From: Chitinophaga pinensis
Lineage (GTDB): Bacteria > Bacteroidota > Bacteroidia > NS11-12g > UBA955
Assembly (NCBI GenBank): GCA_945877575.1
Contig: CAMDUE010000005.1
Span: 109,226-173,225, forward strand
Length of the DNA: 64,000 nt
Direction: 5' to 3'
A program made the position numbers and the translations under genes. The notes beneath the pieces were generated by a model, which was not told the origin of the DNA, did no database searches, and was given only the letters and a program-made list of their open reading frames with translations. Below, piece by piece: positions 48,701-56,535 of the stretch (positions are counted from its first letter, which is position 1; the number at the start of each line of letters is the position of its first letter).

Positions 48701-50553
48701 GTTCTGCAATTGGTGAGGTTAATGCGGTAGGTTCGAATGTGACTTATACACCGCCTTCAGCCAATTTGAGTGCTGGTAAACAAGCTGGTAGTATTTCGCA
48801 GTTGGATATTGAAGGGGCTTTGCGTTTTAACAATAAATTATCTATTGTTAGTTTGACTGCTAAGAACTTTAAGACTATTCTAGAACATGGAGTTGCAGCC
48901 ACAACTTCAGGTGCTACACCAGGTCAGTTCCCGCAAGTTTCAGGTGTGAAATTTAGCTTCGATGTAACTGGATCTTCAAATAATAAAATTAGAAGTGCAT
49001 CAATAGTTGATAGTATTGGTAACATCGTTGATATTTTGGTAGCAGATGGTAAATTAATTGGTAATCCCAATAGAATAATTCGTGTGGTAACTTTAGATTT
49101 CCTTGCGAGTGGAGGAGATAATTATCCTTTTAACACTTTGGCAACCAATAGAGTTAATCTTGACACAGCGAAAGCCATTAAAAATGCTACAGGTGTCGCT
49201 AGTTTCTCAGCTGTAGGTACAGAACAAGACGCTTTTGCTGAATATATGAAAACTAAGTATTCAACAACTCCTTATAACACTTCAGAAAAAGCTGTTACAT
49301 TGGATAATAGAATTCAACAAAAGCAGTTTAGATTGGATAGTGTATTGTTGTGTTCTAAACCTAAAAATCCTAAACATGCTCACTTAGACGATGAGAAATT
49401 ATCATGCAGTGATTCTACTTTACAGTCAAAAAATAGTTTGAGTAGAGCGTATAAGTTTGTCAATTGGAGTACAGGAGATAAGACGATTAACACTAAAGTT
49501 CCTTCTGCTGGTTTGTATTGGGTTTATGAGTCGTCTGATGATTATTGCAATATTGATACTATTAATGTAGTATTTGTAAGTAGCTTGATCAGTGAAGCTA
49601 AAGATACTTCTTTATGCAATGTAAAAGCTAATTCAACATTGAAATTGGATTTAGTTAAATGGTTTGGAAAAACAGATTTTGATTATTACAATAACGGTAA
49701 GATAAAAGTTACAACTGCCGATATTTTAGTAAAGAATAGCACAACTAGAAAATGGAAGGGGTATGCTGCATTAAAAACTAATACTTCTGTAAAATGTGCA
49801 ATTAGCGGTGATGTTTACCCAACTGTTGTTTACCCAAGATTGGTGGGTAAAACAAAAGATACAATTGTGACAAATAAATTTGCTCTCAAACCTTTCATTG
49901 TTGATAAAACTTATAACAAATACAATTGGAGCAACGGGGATACTACTTTCTCCACGTCTATTAAAAATTCTGGTCAGTATTGGTTTAAACATTCAAGCAA
50001 TCTCGGATGCACTCAAACCGATACATTCCATTTTTCTGTGATTAATTTAAAGGTTCCTTCGCAAGTTTCTGCTAAGATTGGTTCAAAAATCACACTGAAA
50101 GTTGCAGATTCTTCAAATTCGACTAGTTATTTGGTTTGGAGTACTGGCGATACGGGTTGGCATGTTAGTTACAATGTGACTAAAAATGTTGAAGCAGTTT
50201 TTGCAACTCAAAAAGATGGTTATCAAAGTGTAATTAAAGCAGTTGTTGTTTATGGGAAGTCAGAACCGATTAAATTAAAAGATGAAAATCAATTTGATGA
50301 TTCACTTGCTCAGAAAAACAGCTTGGAAGTTTCTGTAGTTTCAAACGCTGACATTAAATTGTACCCTAACCCTGTAGGTTCTGTTATTGTCATTGAAGGC
50401 TTAACAGGACAATTGAATTATGAAATTCATTCAATTACAGGTAAGTTGGTTCAAACTGGAAAAGCCTCTTCAAGAATCAATGTTGAAAATCTCCAATCAG
50501 GAATTTATACATTGAAATTGGATAATATTTCAGTTAAATTTATCAAAGAGTAA
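45733..50553 (+). CDS. Giant choice-of-anchor-I / 5'-nucleotidase T9SS surface protein
   Basis: A 1606-residue exported protein. The signal (MKNTFKQLLKTFIWSFAIFAA...GAQ) is followed by a choice-of-anchor-I beta-propeller (about 30-540, with FVTNNVTNSIHVVNISNPG and LVANEGEPLD-like loops). A calcineurin-like nucleotidase domain follows (about 545-900): LHSSDMESG, GNHEFDLG and SGGNHDV. Then comes a 5'-nucleotidase C-terminal domain (about 930-1190, with GRRAVIRTEETNFGNL and KNGGGIRSAIG) and SprB-like Cys repeats. The T9SS sorting domain starts at IKLYPNPVGSVIVIEG. The first motif reads D-M-E rather than D-x-H, so metal binding is altered from the classic site. AAGGA lies 7 nt before the ATG. Strong terminator after the stop. 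Confidence 0.85.
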   Translation: MKNTFKQLLKTFIWSFAIFAASDLGAQIQPKFLARHSVGRYFDQGAAEIVAYSTKYKRMFVTNNVTNSIHVVNISNPGSPSLYDTISLKPYGMDLTSVVCNGEFIGVTVIDSAGKLANGKVVFFNAGTLAYVSQVKVGPNPDMMVFSKDGKKVLVANEGEPLDYVRDPEGSVSIIDISNGLSSLTNSNVKIADFKAFNNVAIDSKIKITGKLVDSATKSSVVRNSTVAEDLEPEYIAISEDSRTAWVTCQENNCVAVLNLDSNKFTRLIPLGYKNHNIVGQGLDFTNQGSTISIDTVKVFGMYQPDQITSYTVKGTTYYVTANEGDLRADWGTVNNEEQDIRNAAIKLDTAKFGLSSVTLLKNSTGRGRLKVSSKYGDFNNDGKFDSLFCFGGRSFSIWNGSTGSLVYDSKNDFETITASKLASIFNASHSNNTLKNRSDDKGPEPECVTIGKILDSTYAFIGLERIGGVMIYNITDPANAYYVNYINTRNASVTPSAANLSTVGDLGPESIVFIPKSESPNGKDLLLVSNEVSGSVAIIELQSRSDFQMQILHSSDMESGVSAVNDAYKFAAIVDKLEDAHVNNLTLSSGDNTLPGPFLSSGEDPKVQVAIRATASSYYSGTTTALRASVGRADIALMNIIGYNASALGNHEFDLGTSELNSQIGVDIRSTGTDKRWVGAQFPYVSANLNFSSDANLSYLYTSSILKDVDFKTSPSITSNASKKGIAPSIIIERNGQKIGVVGATTQILAKISSPGSTVVMGPNKDSMAALAAILQPVIDSLVIKEKVNKIILLAHLQQLSNEISLAPLLKKVDIIISGGNHDVTADGNDRLISGHTRVRPYPIVTTNADGDPLAILNNTSDWKYVARFVCDFDSTGKLLVNKLDSTVNGMYASDSTTLINLYGTYGAAFKSDSKGAYAKVICDSVASVIRLKDGNVFGKTNVFLEGRRAVIRTEETNFGNLTAEANLAYAKIADSTVRVSIKNGGGIRSAIGEVNAVGSNVTYTPPSANLSAGKQAGSISQLDIEGALRFNNKLSIVSLTAKNFKTILEHGVAATTSGATPGQFPQVSGVKFSFDVTGSSNNKIRSASIVDSIGNIVDILVADGKLIGNPNRIIRVVTLDFLASGGDNYPFNTLATNRVNLDTAKAIKNATGVASFSAVGTEQDAFAEYMKTKYSTTPYNTSEKAVTLDNRIQQKQFRLDSVLLCSKPKNPKHAHLDDEKLSCSDSTLQSKNSLSRAYKFVNWSTGDKTINTKVPSAGLYWVYESSDDYCNIDTINVVFVSSLISEAKDTSLCNVKANSTLKLDLVKWFGKTDFDYYNNGKIKVTTADILVKNSTTRKWKGYAALKTNTSVKCAISGDVYPTVVYPRLVGKTKDTIVTNKFALKPFIVDKTYNKYNWSNGDTTFSTSIKNSGQYWFKHSSNLGCTQTDTFHFSVINLKVPSQVSAKIGSKITLKVADSSNSTSYLVWSTGDTGWHVSYNVTKNVEAVFATQKDGYQSVIKAVVVYGKSEPIKLKDENQFDDSLAQKNSLEVSVVSNADIKLYPNPVGSVIVIEGLTGQLNYEIHSITGKLVQTGKASSRINVENLQSGIYTLKLDNISVKFIKE

Positions 50554-50578
50554 TTTTGAGTTTAACTCATTAACTAAG

Positions 50579-50608
50579 AAGCCCGGGCTCAATGCTCGGG
50601 CTTTTTTT
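50579..50608 (+). terminator. Rho-independent terminator
   Basis: Ten-base stem AAGCCCGGGC / GCTCGGGCTT with one G-U wobble, loop TCAAT, then seven T. Confidence 0.9.
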
Positions 50609-50613
50609 ATGGG

Positions 50614-51627
50614 ATGCTTGTTCTAAAATTATTTAGGTTTTATTCACCAATGTCGAAGTTGAAGATTACCACATTAGGAGATTTTTACAAGCAAGGAGGA
50701 AAATACTTGTTTTTGGATGAAGTACATAAATATCCCAACTGGTCGCAAGAATTGAAAAATGCGTACGACGATTATCCTGAATTAAAAATTGTTTTTACGG
50801 GATCCTCAGCGCTAGAAATTCTGAATGCCCGGGTCGATTTAAGCAGAAGGGCAGTTATTTATGAAATGCAAGGTTTTTCATTTCGTGAATTCCTAAGTAT
50901 GGAAACGAAACTTGAATTTTCGGTCGTATCACTCGAAGATATACTGGAAAAACACATTCAAATCGCTCAAGATATTTGTTTGAAAATTAAACCCTTTCAG
51001 TATTTTCAACCGTATTTAGAATATGGCTATTATCCATTTTATATCGAAGATAAAGAGTTGTATGACACAAAGTTAACTGAAGTATTGAATGTGATATTAG
51101 AAATCGAATTGCCTCTTCTGCGAGGAATCGATTCGGGCTATGTATATAAATTGAAGGAGTTGCTGTCAATCATTGCGGCTTCAGTACCTTTTACACCGAA
51201 TATCAGTAAAATGAGTGAACGGTTGGGTATTAATCGAATAACTATTTTGACTTATTTGCATTATTTTCAAGAAGTTAGATTGACAAATAACCTTTTCAAA
51301 GACGCTCACGGAATCAGTAAACTACAGAAACCGCAGAAAATCTATTTGGAGAACACGAATTTGATGCAAATACTATCTCCGAATACGATGAATGTAGGCA
51401 ATGTGCGAGAAACCTTTTTTGTCAATCAATTAGGTTTTAGGCACCATCTACTCTACACCAATCAAGGCGATTTTTTGGTAAATGAAAAATACACATTCGA
51501 AATTGGAGGAAGAGGGAAGTCCAACCATCAAATCCAAGGAGTTTCAGACTCCTACATTGTTGCTGACGAAATTGAGGTTGGTTTTAATCAAAAAATTCCA
51601 TTGTGGCTTTTTGGATTTTTGTATTAG
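50614..51627 (+). pseudogene. DUF4143-type ATPase, 5'-truncated (no Walker A)
   Basis: Remnant of the AAA ATPase family with a C-terminal DUF4143 (PDDEXK-like) domain. It begins abruptly with the Walker B part GGKYLFLDEVHKYPNW and the sensor region IVFTGSSALEI. The usual first 60-80 residues with the P-loop are missing; the upstream bases are the neighbouring gene's terminator. The rest is intact to a normal-looking end (EIEVGFNQKIPLWLFGFLY). Without a P-loop it should not hydrolyse ATP, so I call it a decayed gene. The intact family is widespread and of unclear function. Confidence 0.75.
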
Positions 51628-51917
51628 TTAAATTATCTTTTATCTGTTTAGTCGAATAATACCCGCCCGTTTGAGGGGCATCCCGTTACCATTTGTTAGA
51701 TCACGGAAAATATGCTTTTGCCTTGCATCAGTTACGTGCTGTTTTCCCAGGATATACTGATACCGCAGTTAATTTTTTTGGGGCAATCACGCTCAATGGG
51801 TTTCATTTTGTCAATTTAGGGATTGGATTCCTAAATTGCAGGAATTAACGGTATTGGGCTATTTGTGAAGCGGTTTTTTGGGGATGGATATCGCTTTAGC
51901 TTGATGTGAAAGAAAAA
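51628..51917. other. Non-coding gap with a possible decayed gene fragment
   Basis: About 290 bp between the truncated ATPase and the DUF1016 gene. A short plus-strand stretch at 51727-51846 reads like protein (HQLRAVFPGYTDTAVNFFG) but has no start and I cannot name it. Otherwise AT-rich with no promoter or hairpin I would defend. Confidence 0.4.
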
Positions 51918-52973
51918 TTAGAGTTCACTGGATAATTCCTTTTCAATTTCTTCTATGGTGGGTAAGCTACTTTTAAATTCCTCAGGGAAAAGCTTTGAGA
52001 GTTGATATTCACTTACACCAATGGGTTGATTTATATCTTTCAATGCGTATTCTGCAATGATATTGTTTTTATTTTTACAGATCATGAGTCCGATTGTGGG
52101 ATTGTCTGTGGGATGTTTGAGTAAATCATTGGCTGCCGACAAATAGAAGCTCAATTTCCCTGCATATTCAGGAATGAAATCAGTTGTTTTGAGCTCTACC
52201 ACCACGTAAGCCCGCAATTTCAAATGGTAAAAGAGCAAATCTATAAAATATTCCTGATCACCAATCATCAGGGGGACTTGACGACCAATGTAAGCAAAGC
52301 CACTTCCGAGCTCGAGTAAAAAGTTTGTTATGTTATTGACAAGTGCATTTTCCAATTCACGTTCTTTATAATTATCGGTAAGCGCTAGAAAGTCAAACTG
52401 ATATGGGTCTTTGATCATCTGATGAGCAAGATCGGAGGTGATTTCGGGTAAGGTGTTTTGGAAATTGTGGATGGCCTTGCCTTGGCGTTGAAATAAATTC
52501 GCATTTATTTGTAGGCTAAGTATATTTCTGCTCCAGCCGTTTTCGATGGTTTTATTGATATAGAAAAGTGCCTCTTCTGTATTTTTTATTTTGTTGATTA
52601 TCAGCTTTGTGTGTCCCCATGGTATCTGCTTGAATTGTTGCAATAACAATGGGTCCTCAGCTTGGGGACGAATTGCCTCATGTAAATCGTCCTCAGTTTG
52701 GGGACGAAAATTTACATATTGATAAAATAGCCGAAAATACTTCAAATTGGTTACAGAGAAACCCTCCGTATTTGGGAATTCAGTGCGCAAGTCTTGCGAA
52801 AGTTGTTCTAGGAATTTTGAACCCCAAGCGGTTTGTTTCTCAGTAATCATTTTACCCAGTTCCCAATACAGCAAAATAAGTTCGGTATTAACAGCAATAG
52901 CAGCTTTAAGCTGGGCTGTACGAACCTTTTGCTTTAACTCAATTAACCAATCTTTGTATGCATTGTCTATCAT
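51918..52973 (-). CDS. DUF1016 / YhcG-family PDDEXK nuclease
   Basis: A 351-residue protein with an N-terminal DUF1016 helical domain (ELILLYWELGKMITEKQ...GFSVTNLKYFRLFYQ) and a C-terminal PDDEXK nuclease domain in which YFIDLLFYH supplies the Asp and VVVELKTTDF the ExK. The family is scattered among bacteria, often in mobile or defence-linked regions, and its role is not settled. A short insert repeats the words RPQTEDDLHEAIRPQAEDPLL. It stands alone; no partner methylase or antitoxin is adjacent. Confidence 0.85.
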   Translation of the reverse strand: MIDNAYKDWLIELKQKVRTAQLKAAIAVNTELILLYWELGKMITEKQTAWGSKFLEQLSQDLRTEFPNTEGFSVTNLKYFRLFYQYVNFRPQTEDDLHEAIRPQAEDPLLLQQFKQIPWGHTKLIINKIKNTEEALFYINKTIENGWSRNILSLQINANLFQRQGKAIHNFQNTLPEITSDLAHQMIKDPYQFDFLALTDNYKERELENALVNNITNFLLELGSGFAYIGRQVPLMIGDQEYFIDLLFYHLKLRAYVVVELKTTDFIPEYAGKLSFYLSAANDLLKHPTDNPTIGLMICKNKNNIIAEYALKDINQPIGVSEYQLSKLFPEEFKSSLPTIEEIEKELSSEL

Positions 52974-53440
52974 TGGACATGTTTTTACTGTTTATATAAG
53001 TTCATCTTTGAAGGCTTTTTGGATGAGGGAGATAAATAATATGCTAGAATCAGCACGTTTAACTAAACTTTAAAAGTTAAATAGTTTCAAATATAACTTT
53101 TGAGATTAACATTTCCTTGAGACATTTGTTCCATCGAATGGCTGACAATGACATTCATAGCGATTACATCTATGAATTTGATTTTTCAGAATGGCATTGG
53201 TTAGTTTAAAGCTTGAGAAACCAAGCCACCTAAGTTTTAATTAATTCAAAGTTGAGCACACGTAAGTTGTTAATTTTGATTTAGTTAAAGCTAAAAAGTG
53301 GGACGTTTTTGCGAAAATCTCGACCGTCCCCTTTTTGTACGCAGAACTTACGCTTTTTTAAGGGCATTTCATGTTGTTCAAAAACCAAAAAACCCGAAAA
53401 CACCGGGCTTGCGGGGTTTTAAGGTTAAAACAATAAGTTA
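52974..53440. other. Gene-free stretch between nuclease gene and tRNA region
   Basis: About 470 bp, AT-rich, without a convincing gene. It holds an 8-bp inverted repeat AAAAGTTA / TAACTTTT (53072-53101), a GGGACG / CGTCCC hairpin with T-run near 53300-53336 and a hairpin AAAACCCG / CGGGGTTTT near 53388-53420 with a bulge. The last two could be weak terminators. Confidence 0.4.
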
Positions 53441-53600
53441 TTTTGCAGAGAGGAAGGGATTACTCGCTGCTTGGCAGACTCGTGAGCTCCTCCCGATGGT
53501 CGTCGGTTCGAACCCTCTGCCCGGGTTCATATCCGCCCAAAAAGCAAAAAGAGCAACATGAATATGCTGCTCTTTTCGCTTTTGCAGAGAGGAAGGGATT
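53441..53600. repeat. 21-bp direct repeat of the tRNA-Ser 3' end (att-like)
   Basis: TTTTGCAGAGAGGAAGGGATT occurs perfectly at 53441-53461 and 53580-53600. The second copy includes the acceptor/T-arm end of tRNA-Ser. The segment after the first copy contains another tRNA-like piece (GGTTCGAACC at 53508-53517), but its arms do not pair fully. This is the form left by integration next to a tRNA or by a partial tRNA duplication; no integrase gene is present. Confidence 0.7.
53547..53576 (-). terminator. Terminator of tRNA-Ser
   Basis: Thirteen-base stem AAAAGAGCAGCAT / ATGTTGCTCTTTT in minus-strand RNA, with one G-U wobble, loop ATTC, and a T-run, 9 nt after the tRNA. Confidence 0.8.
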
Positions 53601-53672
53601 CGAACCCTCGATACACTTTTGGCGTATACACACTTTCCAGGCGTGCTCCTTCAACCACTCGGACACCTCTCT
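53585..53672 (-). tRNA. tRNA-Ser (GGA)
   Basis: 88 nt on the minus strand. Acceptor AGAGAGG pairs with CCTCTCT, discriminator G. The anticodon loop CTGGAAA gives anticodon GGA. A long variable arm (class II) follows, and the T-arm has GGTTCGAATCC. CCA is not fully encoded (CA follows). Confidence 0.93.
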
Positions 53673-53720
53673 AATCGGGGTGCAAATATACGAATTATTG
53701 CGCAGCTTTCCACCTAAAAT

Positions 53721-53755
53721 CCTAGTACCCAGTACCCGGTACCTAGTACCAAGGT
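53721..53755 (+). repeat. Heptanucleotide array G (5 units)
   Basis: CCTAGTA, CCCAGTA, CCCGGTA, CCTAGTA, CCAAGGT. It ends exactly at the stop codon (complement 53756-53758) of the next gene. Confidence 0.85.
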
Positions 53756-54172
53756 TTAATAATCCCCGCCAGCGCCGCCGCCGTCAAATCCGCCGCCGCC
53801 GCCGAAGTCTGAGTCGGAACTACCAGAACTGCTCGAGCTGCTGCTCGACTTTGAATATCTGCTTTCCAGTTCGCTGCTGCTCAAGGCCGATGCTTGCGCT
53901 GCAGTCAGGCCAGAGGCCATTGCAACGTTGCGCAATGAAGCAACTTTTTCAACCTCTTCCCAGTTTTTCTTGGAGAAAGGGTTGGCTTTTAGCGCTTCGA
54001 TGGAGTCTGGAGCTAAATTCTTTAGGGAGTTGTAACCCGTTCTGAATTGTTTTTGCTGTACAAATGGGTCGTCCATCCCAATCAAAAGTATGCGCATTTT
54101 ATTGGCCATTTGAAGGTTTCCCAGTAATAGGAAACTCAAAATCATGATCGCCGCAAGAATTATAAAAATCAT
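53756..54172 (-). CDS. Small membrane protein with Ser/Gly-rich tail
   Basis: A 138-residue protein starting with a membrane helix (MIFIILAAIMILSFLLLGNLQ). A soluble helical part follows and the tail is a run of serines and then glycines (SDFGGGGGFDGGGAGGDY). That tail is the usual C-terminal end of YgcG-type TPM proteins. The TPM domain itself is on the gene 3 bp upstream. Not a frameshift product, because this gene has its own membrane start. Function unknown. Confidence 0.75.
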   Translation of the reverse strand: MIFIILAAIMILSFLLLGNLQMANKMRILLIGMDDPFVQQKQFRTGYNSLKNLAPDSIEALKANPFSKKNWEEVEKVASLRNVAMASGLTAAQASALSSSELESRYSKSSSSSSSSGSSDSDFGGGGGFDGGGAGGDY

Positions 54173-54175
54173 GGT

Positions 54176-54871
54176 TTATTTTACTTTATTGAACTTAATT
54201 CCCAACTCTGCACCGCGTTGATTTAATTGGTTTCGCTGCGCTAAGTTTCTTGATATTCCTAAGACCCAGGTGAGTACAATGATGCTTCCCAAGATGATGG
54301 CCGCAACCCAACCCGCGAAGTTTGTAGGGATGAGCATCCATTCTTCGTACCAGGGTTTTCCCACGGGGACGTATTTACGTCCTGTGCCTGCCACCGACGT
54401 TAGAGCATTTAAAATGGATTTACAACCCTTATAGTATTGATCGTCTTTTATGTAGGGGACGAGTTCATTGCGAGCCATTTCGCCCACCAATCCGTCTGGT
54501 AGATCACCTTGCATGTCTCGAGCCACCAATATGTGGTATTTTCTTTCGTTGACGGCGATGTAAACCAAGATTCCATTATTGGCACCTTTTTGTCCTATTT
54601 TCCAGCCTCTGGCCAACATCATGGCACGGTCGAATTTTTCTAAACCGTTGAGAGTTTCTTCAATGGCAAGTCCAATTTGAACTCCACTGCGCTTATAAAA
54701 TTTTTGAAGAGAGTCTTCCAATTCACGTTCTTCCTTTTCGGAAAATACGCCAGCATAATCGTTTACAAATCCTTTGGATTCAGGAATATCGTATTCTTGT
54801 GCAGAAACAAAGTTGAAAAAGAATAATCCAATGAGAAGAAAGATGTATTTCTTAGAAATTAAGTTCGCCAT
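54176..54871 (-). CDS. TPM-domain (YgcG/Psb32 family) membrane protein
   Basis: A 231-residue protein from ATG 54871. A signal peptide (MANLISKKYIFLLIGLFFFNFVSAQ) is followed by a TPM phosphatase-type domain (SKGFVNDYAGVFSEKEERELEDSL, QIGLAIEETLNG, GANNGILVYIAVNERKYHILVARD). A C-terminal membrane helix (about 184-210) follows. The Gly-rich tail usual in this family is absent and appears on the next gene. A related role in membrane-protein handling is possible. The box TATCGTTG 6 nt upstream is a weak -7 candidate. Confidence 0.8.
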   Translation of the reverse strand: MANLISKKYIFLLIGLFFFNFVSAQEYDIPESKGFVNDYAGVFSEKEERELEDSLQKFYKRSGVQIGLAIEETLNGLEKFDRAMMLARGWKIGQKGANNGILVYIAVNERKYHILVARDMQGDLPDGLVGEMARNELVPYIKDDQYYKGCKSILNALTSVAGTGRKYVPVGKPWYEEWMLIPTNFAGWVAAIILGSIIVLTWVLGISRNLAQRNQLNQRGAELGIKFNKVK

Positions 54872-55073
54872 CGACTGCAACGATACAAACTATTTTTAAA
54901 ATAATTGCGATTCGAAATTAAATTTCAAACCACTCTCCGTTTATCAATACGAATCCCATCATTTCGATGTATTCCTGATTGTCAATAATGATTGTGTTTA
55001 ACATAACCCTAACGTTTACTGCAAATTAGAACAATATATATGTCTAAATGTTTACGGGAAAATTAAGTTTTAG

Positions 55074-55395
55074 TGCCGGGTACCGGGTATCGGGTATCGG
55101 GTATCGGGTATCGGGTATCGGGTATCGGGTATCGGGTATCGGGGGTCGGGTATCGGGGGTCGGGTGTCGGGTACCGGGTGTCAGCTCCAAGTCTCTAGTC
55201 TCTAGTCTCTAGCCTCTAGTCTCTCGTCTCTCGTCTCTAGCCTCTAGTCTCTCGTCTCTCGTCTCTAGTCTCTAGCCTCTCGTCTCTCGCCTCTCGTCTC
55301 TCGCCTCTCGTCTCTCGCCTCTAGTCTCTAGTCTCTAGTCTCTCGTCCCTAGTCCTGAAACCTGATACCTGATACCTGATACCTGATACCCGTAA
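55074..55395 (+). repeat. Heptanucleotide array H (45-46 units, three words)
   Basis: Starts TGCCGGG, TACCGGG, TATCGGG and passes in phase to CTCTAGT/CTCTCGT/CTCTCGC units and then to CCTGAAA, CCTGATA. All breaks fall on 7-bp steps over 315 bp. The right end encodes the C-terminus of the glycosyltransferase at 55321. Confidence 0.95.
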
Positions 55396-56526
55396 AAGCC
55401 TCACAACCATCGACTCCCAGGAGAATTGCTTTTTTAAAATGGGGAGTTGTGATTTGATGCCGGGTAAATATCCCTCGGAAAAAACAGAAATCAGGCCGTC
55501 GGAAATGCTTTCGATGTTGGGTTCAGCGACCCAGCCGGCTTGACCGTGCGGAACCAGCTCAGGGAGGCCACCCACGTTGGTGATGAGCATGGGGACTTCG
55601 AAGTGGTAGGCAATTTGGCTGACGCCGCTCTGCGTGGCGCTTTTGTAGGGCTGAGCCACCAGGTCTGCGACCGAAAAGTAATCTGCAACGGCCGAGTTGG
55701 GGATGAAATGCGTGTGTAAATGTATGCGCGACGCGTGTGACGACGCGTTGATGATGTCGAGATAGGGTGCGGAATCTTCGTAGAATTCGCCGGCAACTAA
55801 GAGGTCAACGTTGGGCAGCGAATCAGCGACCTTTAGGTAGGCTTGAAGTAGCCAGTCCAGTCCTTTGTACTTGCGGATGAATCCAAAAAACAAAATATAT
55901 TGTTTGTTGGGGTCTAAATTCAGGCGTTGACAAGCTTCCGCGCGAGGGGACTTGTCACCGAAATTATCGTAAAGGGGGTGGGGGTGGTAGCTGCAGTTTT
56001 TGGCTGCAGGGGTGTTGGGGAAATGTTCTTTCAGGTCGCTCAAAACCTTTTCAGACATGGTCACTGCGCCGTCAAGGCATCCCAAGAAATAACGAGAAAA
56101 AGGAGTGTCGTAGAAGTGTTTTTCGTGGGGAATGATGTTGTCAGTGATGGCGATGATGCGGGTGTGGCCGTTCTTCTTGACCTGTCGGGCGAAAGTGCCA
56201 AAACAGGGCGCGAAAAAAGGCATCCAATAGCGGAAAATGATGAGATCAGGAGCGATTTTGGCGTATTTCTTGCCCGTGAGCAGCCAATTCAGCGGATTGA
56301 TGCTGTTGAGTTGAACGTCAATGGTGAGGTCATTGGGAATGGGGTCGTTGCTGTATTGGCTTTCCCCGGGAAACAAGAAATTGGGGTATTGCAACGAAAA
56401 GGTGAGCAACGTGACCTGATGCTCTTTTTGAAGTTCACGCGCCAAGCGCTCGTTGTAGGTGGCGAGTCCGCCTCTGAGAGGGTGTGCCGGACCAACAATG
56501 ACAATATGTTTGCGCGAATTTGTCAT
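55321..56526 (-). CDS. Glycosyltransferase family 4
   Basis: A GT-B fold glycosyltransferase of 401 residues. IVGPAHPLRGGLATYNERLAREL near the N-terminus and the donor-site region LPNVDLLVAGEFYEDS with QPYKSATQSGVSQIAYHFEVPMLITNVGGLPELVPHG fit GT4. It transfers a sugar from a nucleotide-sugar donor, probably in surface-glycan or lipid-linked sugar assembly. The last 22 residues (from about VSGIRYQVSGFRTR) are encoded by array H and unlike the family. GT2 and trpS precede it in the same direction with 9-bp and 4-bp junctions, which suggests one operon. Confidence 0.88.
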   Translation of the reverse strand: MTNSRKHIVIVGPAHPLRGGLATYNERLARELQKEHQVTLLTFSLQYPNFLFPGESQYSNDPIPNDLTIDVQLNSINPLNWLLTGKKYAKIAPDLIIFRYWMPFFAPCFGTFARQVKKNGHTRIIAITDNIIPHEKHFYDTPFSRYFLGCLDGAVTMSEKVLSDLKEHFPNTPAAKNCSYHPHPLYDNFGDKSPRAEACQRLNLDPNKQYILFFGFIRKYKGLDWLLQAYLKVADSLPNVDLLVAGEFYEDSAPYLDIINASSHASRIHLHTHFIPNSAVADYFSVADLVAQPYKSATQSGVSQIAYHFEVPMLITNVGGLPELVPHGQAGWVAEPNIESISDGLISVFSEGYLPGIKSQLPILKKQFSWESMVVRLLRVSGIRYQVSGFRTRDERLETRD

Positions 56527-56535
56527 TCGCTGAAA

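Noticed and set aside
50614..51627. Functional defence ATPase
   Set aside because: The P-loop is missing and the upstream bases are another gene's terminator.
51918..52973. Restriction-modification or toxin-antitoxin module
   Set aside because: No methylase, specificity subunit or antitoxin-like small gene is adjacent.
53298..54045. Two plus-strand open frames across the tRNA region
   Set aside because: They run antisense over tRNA-Ser and through the terminator; the AERKGFEPS-like peptide is a familiar tRNA-antisense artefact.
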